This document shows positions 12,171 to 25,049 of a stretch of 64,000 bases of DNA, piece by piece. The stretch is from Hemicordylus capensis. Taxonomy: Eukaryota > Chordata > Lepidosauria > Squamata > Cordylidae. The notes below the pieces were generated by a model. The model had not been told where the DNA came from and did no database searches. It worked only from the letters and a program-made list of their open reading frames with translations. Position 1 is the first letter of the stretch. Each line of letters starts with the position of its first letter. The stretch spans positions 23,029,501 through 23,093,500 of the forward strand of contig NC_069669.1 in the NCBI RefSeq assembly GCF_027244095.1, in the 5' to 3' direction. A program made the translations under genes and the position numbers.

Positions 12171-15100
12171 GGTGTCTCGTCCAAACTGGTGGTCATTCAT
12201 TCATTCTTCATTCATTCGATTTCTATAACGCCCTTCCAAAAATGGCTCAGGGCGGTTTACACAGAGAAATAAGAAATAAATAAGATGGATCGCTGCCCCC
12301 AAAGGGCTCACAATCTAAAAAGAAACATAAGAGAGACACCAGCCACAGCCACTGGAGGGATGCTGTGCTGGGGGTGGAGAGGGCCAGTTGCTCACCCCCT
12401 GCTCAATAAAGAGAATCGCCACCTTAAAAGGTGCCTCTTTGCCAAGTTAGCAGCGGTATTTGCTGTATTTGCTCCCCCACCTCGAGTCGCTCTTCATATT
12501 TATTCCCCTGTTTAGAAGGGAGCAGTTGGGTCAGAGGACAAGGCTCACAAAAGGACCATCACTTCTTAGGGGCTTAGAGCCGTGATTTCGCCACGCAGTT
12601 GTGGGGGTGGGGGTGTCCATCACAAACCAGAGATCTTGTGAGATTTTTCTGAGCGCTTGAAGCTATAACCTGGCGAAATGGAAACAAGCTCCTTGAAGTA
12701 TGACTGGCACAGCTGCAGCAGATGTGTCCACGTTTGGGGGTGACTTTAAGACTAGCTAAGCTCCCAACTGAATTATGTGTGTTTTATGTTAGATCTAACG
12801 GCATGTGTGTTGCATCTAACAGCATGCCCTCCACTCCTGCCTGTAGGCTGTGGAACAGGAGGCTGGACGAGATGGGCCTCCTTGGGCCTGATCCTGCAAG
12901 GCTGCTCTTATGTTCTCATGTCATCTCTGTGTCACACAGACACAGCGAGTATTTTTGGATCTGTGTTTCAGGGTTGTAACACATTTGGTTTTCTCACTGA
13001 AACAATGCACTCATGTCGACCTTGAAACAGGAAAACCAGATCACGCCATTGCCTTTTGAAGTGATTTGTATGCCGCTTTTCAACCAAAGTTCTCAGAACT
13101 GTTTATATAGCAAAATAATAAATAAATAAGATGGTTGGTTCCCTGTCCCCAAAGGGCTCACAACCAAAGACAAAATCCAATGTTAAAGGCCCCCCTGCCA
13201 TTGTAGTCCTGGTCTGAATTCGGCTTTGGTGCAGCTACTATTTACAGTTCAGCATTTCTGTGCTTAAAAAAAAAATTATTATTATTTGTGCAGTTCAGTC
13301 ATGCCTAGAGCTTTCATAAGACAGGGCATAGAAAGGGAAGAAAGTGATACTGAGACTGAACATCACTCAAAACTGTATTTCTCTGTGGGAGGCAGAGACT
13401 TGGTTGAAAATGAACATTTTCACATGAAATAAGAATTGAGTTAGTGCAGAAACCTTTTGTTTGGGGGCGGATGTCCAATCACAGCTGTGGTAAAATCCTG
13501 GATTTCTCCATTGACTTTTATGGACAGCTCTGACTTCTCCTCCAGGCGACATTTAAAAGTTGTTTGCGACTAGCCAATGACAGTTACAAGCGGAGAGGTT
13601 ATAACTGGCCCAGTGAGCGCCATCACTGACCGGGGATTTGAATCTATATTTTACTGAACCTGGGAGAACATCTGAAGGGGCTTTACAGTCACGGCTTCTT
13701 CCAGGAAGTTCTAGAAACTGTAGATTTGTAAGAGTACTGAAAGTTAAATTAGAAGCCATTCTGCAGCAACTTCATTAGTTACCAGTTTGCTTCTGGGTGA
13801 GATTCAGAGTGCTGGTTTGGATCTTTAAAGCCCTCGGTGGCTTGCGGGTGGCATATCTGTCCACATGAATCTGCCAGGGCCTTCCATTCTACATAAGAAC
13901 AGCTCTGCTGGATCAGGCCCAAGGCCCATCTAGTCCAGCATCCCGTTTCGCACAGTGGCCCACCAGATGCCGCTGGAAGCCCACAGGCAGGAGTTGAGGG
14001 CATGCCCTCTCTCCTGCTGTTACTCCCCTGCAACTGGTACTCATAAGAACATACATCTCGGGCCCTGTCATTGAATGAGATCTGGTTGGCAGGGACTGCA
14101 TACAGGACCTTTTGGGTTGTGGCCCCTCGGTTTTGGAATGCTTCCCAGATGGGCTGCACCATGCTCTCTCCCACAGGGTTTTAAAGAAGTGCTTAAAAAC
14201 TCTAATTGTTAGATACTCTTTTTAGTTTTTATTCCCTGTTTCTTTTCCGTAGGTTTTTAATCTGTAAGCTTGGTTTTATCTGGGTTTAGTTTTTAAATGG
14301 GTTTTATTAATGTTATTTTCTTTTATCTGTGCAGTTGTCTTTGTGAGCTATCCTGAGCAATCTCGTACTGCAGGGGTGGGATACACGTATTTTAAAGAAA
14401 TAAGTGTATTTTGAGGCCCTGATGGTTGAGAAGGGTAATATAATATAAATCCAATATGTGCATAAGTGTTAATCTCCCCTAATGTCCATGCCTCCTTAAA
14501 GATGAACATATTTATTGGGGCAGGGGCCTGAGTTTTTTATTTTCAGTTTCTCGGGTTTGTGATCTCATTGCATCATTAAAGTCTCCACTTTCAATCAGTC
14601 CTCAGTCTTAACTAAGCTTATTCTCTCTCAACCTTTCTCATATGCAAAAGAGGGACAATTACGACCTTACAGGATTGTTGTAAGGATTACTGAGAAATAT
14701 GCAAACTACTTTGAACATTTAAACTAGGGATGTGCATGGAACTGGTTCGGAGGCCCTTTATGGGCCTCTGAACCGGCTTGAAAGACCTGCAGTTCAAAGG
14801 TGAGAGGGGGATCTCTTTAAGGATGGGGGAGGGTGCTCTTACCCCTCCCGCCACATTTCCCCTACCGGTGCTGCCTTTTAAAACGTCCAGTGGGGCGTCA
14901 GCGTACCTCCTTGCCACTCCGGGGGCGCATGTCACAACATGCACACACACAGCAGCTACTTCCAATCACTTCCGGTCCAAGGAGGCACCAGGGCCAGCAG
15001 GCGCCGGTTCCGTGCACACCACTAATTTAAACCCCCTGCTAACTGAGCAAAGGCACCTTTTTAAAGTGGTGATTCTCTTTATTTAGTAGAGGGAGAGCAA

Positions 15101-17504
15101 CTGGCCCTATCCAGCCCCAGCACAGCATCCCTCCAGTGGCTGTGGCTGGTGTCTATCTTATGTTTCTTTTTAGATTGTGAGCCCTTTGGGGACAAGGAAT
15201 CATCTTTGTCTGTCTGTCTGTATCTGAACCACTCTGAGAACTTTTGTTGAAAAGTGATATATGTATATATTAGTACTAGTGGGAGTAAGAGAGGAGAGCT
15301 GGTCTTGTGGTAGTGAGCATGACTTGTCTCCTTAGCTAAGCAGGTCCACCCTGGTTGCATTTGAATGGGAGACTAGAAGTGTGAGCACTGGAAGAGATTC
15401 CCCCCTCAGGGGATGGAGCCGCTCTGGGAAGAGCATCTGAGGTTCCAAGTTCCCTCCCTGGCAGCTTCTCCAAGAGAGGGCTGAGAGAGATTCCTGCCTG
15501 CAACCTTGCAGAAGCTGCTGCCAGTCTGTGTAGACAACACTGAGCTAGATGGACCAAGGGTCTGACTCAGTATATGGCAGCTTCCTATGTCCCTAAGAGC
15601 AGTAGTCCAGTATATGAAATACTATATGTAAAGGTTGTTCCATGGATTCCTCTGATGAGAAGCCATAACCTTTAAGCGGCTTTTTACTTATGGAGCAGGT
15701 TCACACGGCTCACTGCAAGTTAGTATGAGGTGACTGGAGATTCCCGGGGAACCTGTGCTCCCGACACCGATTGCAAGTTCAACTCATTTTGCAATGTCTG
15801 AACTCACCGTGTTGAATGGAAACGTTGGGTTACCACCACGCCTGACATCCACCCAACATTCCTGAGCCAGCTTCAAATGTTGGTTATGAATGTTGGCAGG
15901 AACCCACCAGTTTAGGCTCAGCTCACTAGTCAGCCACCAGGTATTTGTTTATTTTATTTTAATACAGTTGTATACCGCCTGCTACAAAAGTCTCCCCAAT
16001 CCCCTTCTCCATCCAGCATTTCTGGGGTCAGATGAATGATACAGGAATGGCTGGAAGTACCGGCTCGTGACGGGAGCATGCACACCCTGGGAACGTCGAG
16101 TTCTCTCCTGCCTGCTGCGGGTGTGTGAGCCTGCTCACAGCGTCAACTGGCCTTGAATCTTCCTTGGATGATTTCAGCTTGCCTTTGAGCTTACTAGTTA
16201 ACTTTGTTTTGCCTCTCTCTTTTTGCAGAGGTGTTTCTTCCTGATGCGCACAATGTTCCTCCAGCTCTTGCCTTCCTCCAAGAGTTACCGAGCTGCCAGT
16301 CTATGTTGAGGAGGAGGACTTCAGGGAGAGAATCACGGGACTACTACAGTCTAGCACGGCCAGCTGCTGGAGAGACGAGAAATCTCCTAGAAGGGACTAG
16401 AGCCAGAAGTCCAGGCCCCGAGAAGCCACTCAGGGAATGCGCTCTAAATATCTCTGAGAAGAGACAGTTAAGGTAAGATCCAAAACTGTCCCCTGCTAAC
16501 TGAGCAAAGAGGCACCTTTTAAAAGTGGCGATTCTCTTTATGGAGCAGGGGGAGAGCAACTGGCCCTCTCCGTCCCCAGCACAGCATCCCTCCAGTGGCT
16601 CTTGCTGGTGTCTGTCTTCTGTTTATTTTTTTAGATTGTGAGCCTTTTGGGGACAGGGAGCCATTTTATGTAAACCACTTTGGGAACTTTTGTAGAAAAG
16701 TGGTATATCAATATCCGGGGGCGGATGGGGGGGGGGCACATGTCTTTCTCTGAATTGTCAAAATGAAATAAGCAAAGAAGCCAGTTCTTCATGTTGAATT
16801 AAAAGTTAATGCTTATTTTGCATAAACCTATTAGTAGCCATAGGGCAGGGGGAAACAAACAAGTCACTGTTGCTTGGGATGCAGTTATGCAATGTCAGAC
16901 TCCATAATGACTTTTTGAACTTAAAAAACAATAAAAATGAAATATTGTGCTAGGTACTTGATTCACCACTCCTGGCGTGGACCCTGTGGGATGCAGAAAA
17001 TGAATGCAGCCAGGCATGCATGAACAATCAGTGTACAAAGGGCTCCCTTGCAACTCCCCCTCACCCCCCGATTGCACTTTATTCAATTAATTAATAAATT
17101 AATTAATGCCCCGCCCAAACTTACGTCCCATGTGAAAAGAGCCATGGAAGAAGCACATGGAAGAAGCTAGCAGGCCTCTGAAGCAAGTCGTATTGGGCCC
17201 TCTTCAAAAATGTGCCCCCACCTTGCCCTGGTATGAACAGGGGAGCCCAGATGGGTGCTCTTGTCATCTCTCACTGTATTTTGCCAGGGCCATTTATGAG
17301 GATAACACAAAATACCTGTCAGGGTGGCATCTCTGGAAACAGACAAGCAGTAAATCATGGAGGAAATTTGTCGAGGATACCAAAGACTTGTCTTCTTACC
17401 TGGAACTTTGGAGACACGACATTCACAGCATCGAGGGTATGGTTACCTTTCGTGCCATTGTTTTAATCCTCATTTGCTTTGTGTGTAGGATGTCTGTCAG
17501 TGTG

Positions 17505-17556
<52 letters not shown>

Positions 17557-17888
17557 ACACGCAGGCATCTACAAATCCACTTGCCACCTCGCCAGTGGCA
17601 AATGCCCCCAGGCTTCTGGCAAGCAGGATGCCCAGCACCACACAGTCCTCCTCCCCAGGGTTCTCCTTTCCACTGCTGTTTTTGAGAAGGTGAGAAACAG
17701 CAGGGATCCCTACTGAGCAGGAAGAAGAGGACTCCCTCTCTTTCTTACCATCTCCGTTTCCCAGTGAAAATGAGAGTAGACCCGCTTCTCTCCTAAGCCC
17801 TCTCCCTGGGTGCCAAAAACAGATCTGAGGGAAGATCGGAGATTGCTGGTGACCACAAATAATGCCGGGCTAGGGAGCTAAGATGAAA

Positions 17889-17940
<52 letters not shown>

Positions 17941-20900
17941 TGCGTGTCTGCGCACGCACAGACGAGGAATAAATTTTGAATGCCTGGAAGGATAGCCTCA
18001 AGTCCTGCTTCAGTGCTGAGCCAAAAGCATGGAAGGGGGCACTCCCAAAGCAGGAGCAAATGTGGGGCATAAAAACTACACTGGCATGGTTCTTTCTGAG
18101 TTGTATCATTAGGACTGGGCGTTAATTTCATACACTGTCTCCTCCCTGCCTCTTGAAGGAACCAGCAGAAGCAATAACTTTTTTAAAAAAGCAGCATCAA
18201 GGAAAATCCCTGGAGAGAGAAAATAATTACTTTTTGCCTAGATGGTGAAAGTGATGGTACCAGCCACATGTCTTTGGCGAGGGTGTTCCAAAGACAGGAC
18301 GCCACCAGTGAAGAAGCCTTTCTGTTGTTTTACATGGACCGTTCATGTGTTCATTATACTGAACATGTCTATAGAACATATACATGAGCAATCTCCTTTG
18401 TATGTTCCTAGGGAAATTTGGCACTGGCATCCAGTCTTACTTCTCCTTCCTGCGGTTTCTGGTGCTCCTGAACATTGTGATCTTCCTCCTTATGTTCAGC
18501 TTCATCACCCTTCCAAGCGCTCTTTCCAGACATGGAGTTTTCAACAGTAGCTCTGTTCAAGTTTCTCCGAGTACAGGTAGGGCCCTCTTCCTTCGTGGCC
18601 TCTCTTCTGTGGCAGGAGCTAGTGTTTTCTTGCACAAGTACCAACTGTGCTGGATGGAGCTGAGGGGCAAGATATTTGGTTCTTTTTGCTACTTGTCTTC
18701 TAGTGATGATGTTTTTATTGATTTTTTGTCCGCAGAGCATCGATGCACAGTTTATACAGTTAGTGGTAACAAGGGACTCGTTTACTTCTACAATTATGTT
18801 ATAGATCTGCTTTCTGGCACGGTAAGTAATTGAACATATGCTTCTAAACTTTCTGGGGAAAGGTGGTGAGATTTAGGGATATGCACGAACCAGTTCAGCA
18901 TTCTATTCCTAGAATGCCAAACCAGTTTGGAAACACTGTGTTTGAACCGTTCAAATGCTGGCGGGGTGTGTGTATGCCCCTACCTCCCTCGCCGCGCTCT
19001 CCCCTCTGGCGCTGCTTCCAAAACCGCTGGGGGGCATGGGGGGGGGGGCACAAAGCAGGGCCTCTACTCTAAAGGTGACCTGAGTGGGCAAATACATACA
19101 GGTGGTCATTTAGGGCTTTCAAGGTCAATACCAGCATTTCAAACTGAGCCTAGAAACTGACTGGAGCCAGTGAATGGTTTCTTAATTAGACCAGAGATAA
19201 AAATAAAAATAAACTGTATGGCTTTCTATGGGATGCAGCATCATTGGGTAATTTTTGTCTAATGATTTTGGGATTGTTTTATCTGGCACTTGATAAAATC
19301 TCTTCAGTGGGACTGGTATCCTTTGTGTTTATGAATCTGGTAACGCTCCGTCCTCCTTTGACCTATTTCAGGGTTTTCTTGAATGGACGAGTCTCTTTTA
19401 TGGCTATTACACCGTTGATACGATCTATTTTGGCATCCTGAACTACCACGTGCCACTTGCGTATTTGCTGACCACCCTGGCTTATCTTTCAATAAGTCTT
19501 CTCTGGATTGTAAAAAGGTAACTCAATTTGGATGATGTGTGTGCTGAGCTCTGTGCTGTGCTGCTGCCCGCACTGTGCAGTGCTGGTGACTCAGTTCCAT
19601 TGCAATGACTGGGGCTCAGCTTAGGCCCAGCTCTCCTCCCATAAGGCGTTCCGAGTTAAGACCAACAGCACTCAAGATGCCGTCTTGTTTCAACCTTAAG
19701 ACCGTGTTTTTCTTTAGAACACTTGTGGCAGGTGGGGAGGCAGCACTAGGCTGGCGGAGGAGGAGGAGAGCGGCTCAGCCTCACACGGCAGAGGGATTGG
19801 CTGGCTTGCCGATTCAAGAGGCTCCCCCCACTGCATTCCTCCTCCTTCTCCGCTGCACTGTGACAGCAGGAGGGAGAGCGTGGTGGGGGGAGAGCCTGGC
19901 CCATTCCCAGCCCCTGTGCCGCTGCCCGCCCGCCTGCCTGCCTCCACCCCCCCCCGCCAACCGTTGCCCCTGGAAGGGGCAATGAAAGCAAGCTACCCAG
20001 CAGCCTCCCTCCCTCCCTTCCATGGAAAAGTGAGAGAGCGCCAGGGAGGGGGTGGGTGGCAAGCGGGAGGCGCTTCTGATGCGCCACCATCCGTTTCTCT
20101 GCTGCGCATCTGTGACCACTAACTGATAGCAGCAGAAAAGAACAAGGTGTCCCGCCTTGGATCAGGAACAAAATCCCCATTTGTAGTACTGTTTCCTAAG
20201 GGCAGATGGGTCCCAAGTGAAGCCTTTTTGCCTTACGGAACAGTTTCCCAGAACCAGTTGGGTCAGAACTCTGAGGACTTCCTGTAGCTTTGTCTGGGGG
20301 GCGGGGGGAGAACATTCAGTCGTCCAGAGGCCCCACCTGTTCTGTGCAGTTGTGCATTATAGTCATAGCTTCCGTGTGAGAACCTGGGCACCACTCTGGG
20401 TTCCTGGGAGGAAGAGTGGGAGAGCGATGTGAAAATCAAGTGGCATCCTGACTGTGCATTTCTGCTCTAAACAAGGATTCTGTCCACACTTCGTTTGGAG
20501 GAAGTCCCATGGGATTCAGTGGGACTTGATTCTGAGTAACCATGCTTAGGAGCAGGCTGAAATGCAGGGCGTGCTTCCATGTACTTGTTCAAAATAACCA
20601 GATTGTTCCATTGTTCAAGCATTTCATTTTTTTAAAAAATGTTGACTCTTTCCTAGGTCTGTTGCAGGATTTAAGCAAAGCTTGGTACGCAGCGAAGATC
20701 AGTTCCAGAGCTACTGCAACAAGATATTTGCTGGCTGGGATTTCTGTATCACCGATGTCAACGCTGCACGGCTGAAGCACAGTAGCTTGCACTACGAGCT
20801 TAAAGTGAGTAGGTCCCTACTGCAAGCAAGACTCTGTGCTCTGTGCCCACAGCTGCAGCCGCTTGTGGGCACGAGATAAAGCAGAGAGAAACCGTGGTGG

Positions 20901-23900
20901 GTGCAAAATGGTGGCAGCCCAAGTAGCTGCAAGTGGAAAGAAAGATGGAGAAGCTACTCTTACCATGCAAACCATGTTTACTGGTGGGAAGTCAGAGCGG
21001 GTGTGTGCCACGGGCCTAACTCAGCAGGGGAACTTGCCCAGGATTGCAGCCTTAATTAATTCTTTCTACAGACGGTGACTGTGCTGGTTTTTGTTTCGCG
21101 TAAGCATGGTTGAACCACCCATTGTGCAAAATATGCCATCGAGTCTGCAGCACTGCTAAACTGTTTCCCCCAGCAGTTGTGCTGCTTATCTGCTAGTGCA
21201 CTTGTCTGCTGGGTTTTTGAACTGTTAGAGTTCTCTTTTTGCGACACTTTCCCGACTCCTTGGCAGTATGATGTGTCTGAGAGCTCGTCGCCTGGGCCAG
21301 GAGGAGGCTTGGGACTGGATGAACTCCTGCTCTCGTGTGCACCTACCTGAGGTGGCTGGTGGCCCCCAGGCACCCTGCTGCTATTGCGGATATGTGTGTA
21401 TTGCTTTTCAACAAAAGTTCTCAAAGCAGTTTTTATAGGAAATAAATAAATATGACACCTGTCCCCAAAGGGATCACAGTCTAAAGAAACATAAGGCAGA
21501 TTCTAGCAACAGCCACTGGAGGGATGCTGTGCTGGGGGTGGATAGGAACGGTTGCTCTCCTCCTGCTAAATATAAGGGGATTGCCCCTTGAAGAGGTGCC
21601 TCTATGCTTAGTCAGCACTCAGGCCCCCGTCTCTATTATGGCTAGGCCCCTGCAGCATTGCAACCCTTTTCCCAAGTGTTTTGTGCAAGTAGATCAAACT
21701 GTACTATGCTGCTTCTGCTGCTTTTTTTTTTTTTTAAGTCATGATCTGGTTTGTATATGCGATATTGTAAGCTGCCCTGTGGACCTTCCCACTGAACGGC
21801 AGAGAAGGAATCTGTTGAGTAAGCGGGAGGTCCGTGCCACCCCAGGTGGTCACATCCACATTTCCGCTTGCAGACTGACTTGGAGGAGGAAAGGCTAAGG
21901 CAGAAGGTTGCAGAAAGGACCACCAAAGAGAAGCTGCACATCTATTGCTTGAGAGTCTTCTTAAATGGCATCGTCCTGGCTGTTTTGTCCGCATGCTTTT
22001 ATTCCATCTATAGAGCAACTGTTTACTCGCAGGAAAATATTTCCCAAGTAAGTGATAGGCGATGCTTTGTTAATGTGTTTGCAAACATGTCGTCTTCAAA
22101 TAAACAGTGTTCCTGCAGGCTACATTCTGGGGCATCAGTTAAATCAGCAAAGTTGAGAGGGAAACTGATCTGCGTGAGCCAACTGGGTGTGTGTGTGCTC
22201 ACTGTGACTTCTGACAAGGTCTGCACCGCCGAGACAGAAAAGAGGTGATGGCATTGCAAGACCTGCAGCTTTAAGTCTGTGCTCCTGCTTCGATTGCCCT
22301 GGCCATCACGCCTGCAGCTGCCAAATGTGCAATGGCATTTTAAAAACTGTTGAAACACACACCCTGCTATAAAATTGCATCAGTTTTGTCAGAGGAATGG
22401 AAGTGCGAATTGGCAGGAATGATCTCCAAGATTCCTCCATGAAAAGTGTATAGCAATTTCTTCGTGCTTACCCTAATAGTAGTGCCAAAATGACTACTAT
22501 TTCACCCTGGTCATTTGGGGGTGGGGACAAAGAATGGGTGATAACACAGAGAAAGCTGCCAATGCTCCCACCTCTTTTCCATCTCTGGGCAGGGTAGATG
22601 TTGCCAAAAATCACTGTGAGCATTCGTCCCCCGAGATGGTGCTGGTGACCAGAATTGGTGGTTCTGGATCATGGCCTAGAGACTGGTCACCAAAAATACT
22701 GCACAGCTAACTCAGCACTGTGAACATTTCTGTGCAGAAGGAAACCCTAATAGCCAGTCGCCCAATAAGCAGACCCCGTGAGCAGCAGATGGGAGGCCAG
22801 AAGCCAGAGTGGCTGCTCTAAGAGCCGGGCAATAGGAGGCCAAAGGCAGGCCTGAGGCAGCACGTGGGGGGTGGGGGGAGGTCGTCCTGCAACTCTCCCA
22901 GAAACCCCACCTCCTCTCTTGCAGGACAACAAAGCTAGATTTGAAGATACGCTCTTGGTGCAGTACCTGCCCTCGATGGTGATCACGTTGGCCAACTTCA
23001 TTGCCCCGTTACTCTTCTCGGCTTTCATCAAGTTTGAGGACTATTCGCCAGCCTTTGAAATCCGGTTGACGCTGATGAGGTAAGTGGGTGCATTGCTGTC
23101 CTCCTGAGTCGATGCTTGGGCACTCACCCAGTGGATTTATGGCAGGCAGACGGTTACTCGCTAAAACGTGGAGAGGGGGACCTGGGGTTGGCTCGGCAGC
23201 CCTAGAACTGCTGTTTGGAACCCCAGGTGAGTGACAGGCCTTTGCGTGCGCGCGCACACACCCTGGGTCCCCTGCTTCTGGAGGTGATGGAAGCCGTTTC
23301 AAAGCCACGGGCTGCAGGGGTGAGGTCCGTCTCAGCGCTCAGCCGGAGGGCCCTGTGGGAGGTTGTGAGTGCCGGTCTCTCGCTTCCCCCTGCCTTTCAG
23401 AGTCCTGGGAACGAGATTAAGGCATCCTAGTCCTTCTCCCACTCACCCGTGTCTGAGCTCAGCCTCCCTGCGGGAGGACCTGGCTTCTTCCTGCCTCCCT
23501 TCAATGCCTCTGTTCAGGCCTCGCAGCCCTTAAGTGCCCCCCACCCCATTTCTCAGCCCCAAGATGCTCCCTCCCTTTCTCGGAAGCTCACCCCCCATGT
23601 TTCCTCTAACTGGGATTCCCAGATGTGATGGACTACAACTCCCATAATCCCCAAGCAAAGGCTATTGCAACTGGGGATGCTGGGACTTGTAGTCAGCAGC
23701 GTCTGGGAATCCCTCTTAGAGGGAACACTGCTGCTCACCCCGGTGGCCTGTGGCTCGCAACTCCACTCCCACTCTGCCCCCACCTCCCGCCTGGCCAGGC
23801 AGCCGCCCGTAGGCCAAGGGGGCCTGCCTGTCCCTGCGCGGCTCCACCTGCCTGCCTCCCCACTCCGCGGCTGGTGGCTGCATGGGGCTGCCCCCAGGTG

Positions 23901-24987
23901 TCAGCTTCTTCTCCGTGTGTTTTTTGTTAGAAGGCCTGAAGATCAAGACTTGACTTTACCAGTCCCCCAGTTGCCCACTCCTCTTCCGTAATCGGGTCCG
24001 AATGTTGCAAGTTCTCAATAGTATAAAAACTGGAATATTAATTGCTGTGGTTCGCTCCCCCCCCCCCATACTACAGGTGTGTCTTTGTGCGGCTGGCAAA
24101 CATTGGAGTTCTTTTGTTCTCGCTGTGGACCCGAATCACATCCTGTGCTAATAAAAAGTGCCAGGCCTGTGGGTACAACTACCAGCTCTATCCTGTGAGT
24201 AAATGTACACATGGCTTTACATTGTTCCCAGAATAAGTTCTCCTCGAACTGACCCTCAAGGAGGAAAAGGAACTCCTTGAGCGTCTCTTGGGAGCAAAGG
24301 GACACCCAACATGGTCTGCTTAGCAGCCAAGTAAAAGATGTTCTGTGTTTGGGTGCCCTGCTAAAAATGTTGTGCACTTGCCTATTACAATGTAGCTGTT
24401 GTTAATTCTAAATGTATTGTGCTGCGTTAGTTATTTAGATCAGAAAAAGAATTAGACCAACTCATACTTTCACGCATGTGTTTTCGTGGTTATAGCCCAC
24501 TTTTTCCAAGGCAGGGTGAAAGCATGGATGGTCAGTTACAGGCAGGTAGTGAGCAAACACTTGTGTTTACTTCTAAAGAGATCTCTGCAGTATGTCAATT
24601 GTATTAGATATGGCAGGTTACAAAGGAGAGAAGTTGCAGGTTCTGTGTCTATATAATGTCCATAAATCCCATAATCTCTATTCAAAGCAAGATCAACACA
24701 ATCAGATTTTACTATAAGTTCTTCTTCAGATACTTTTAAGTTTAGAGAGGTTAAAGCAGTCACCAGCAGGCTCTGTAGTATTTTTGGTCTTAAAATCTGA
24801 TTTGTGTCCACTCAATCATTGTCTCATCAGCAGGCCGTTTTGACTGGTACATATTGCTAGAGGATCCTTAATGCACGGTATTGGGAGAATTTGATAGAAT
24901 TACTTGTTTACTCTGTTTTGTTACAGGAGATGCAATGCTGTTTTTGCAATTTCTTTCCTCAGTTAATGGATTTGTTCTGATAACCCT

Positions 24988-25049
<62 letters not shown>

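Noticed and set aside
10451-12228. Several long frames in the TMC7 CpG island on both strands
   Set aside because: Low-complexity Pro/Gly/Arg/Ala sequence in all phases; only the short frame from 11,241 joins the next TMC7 exon.
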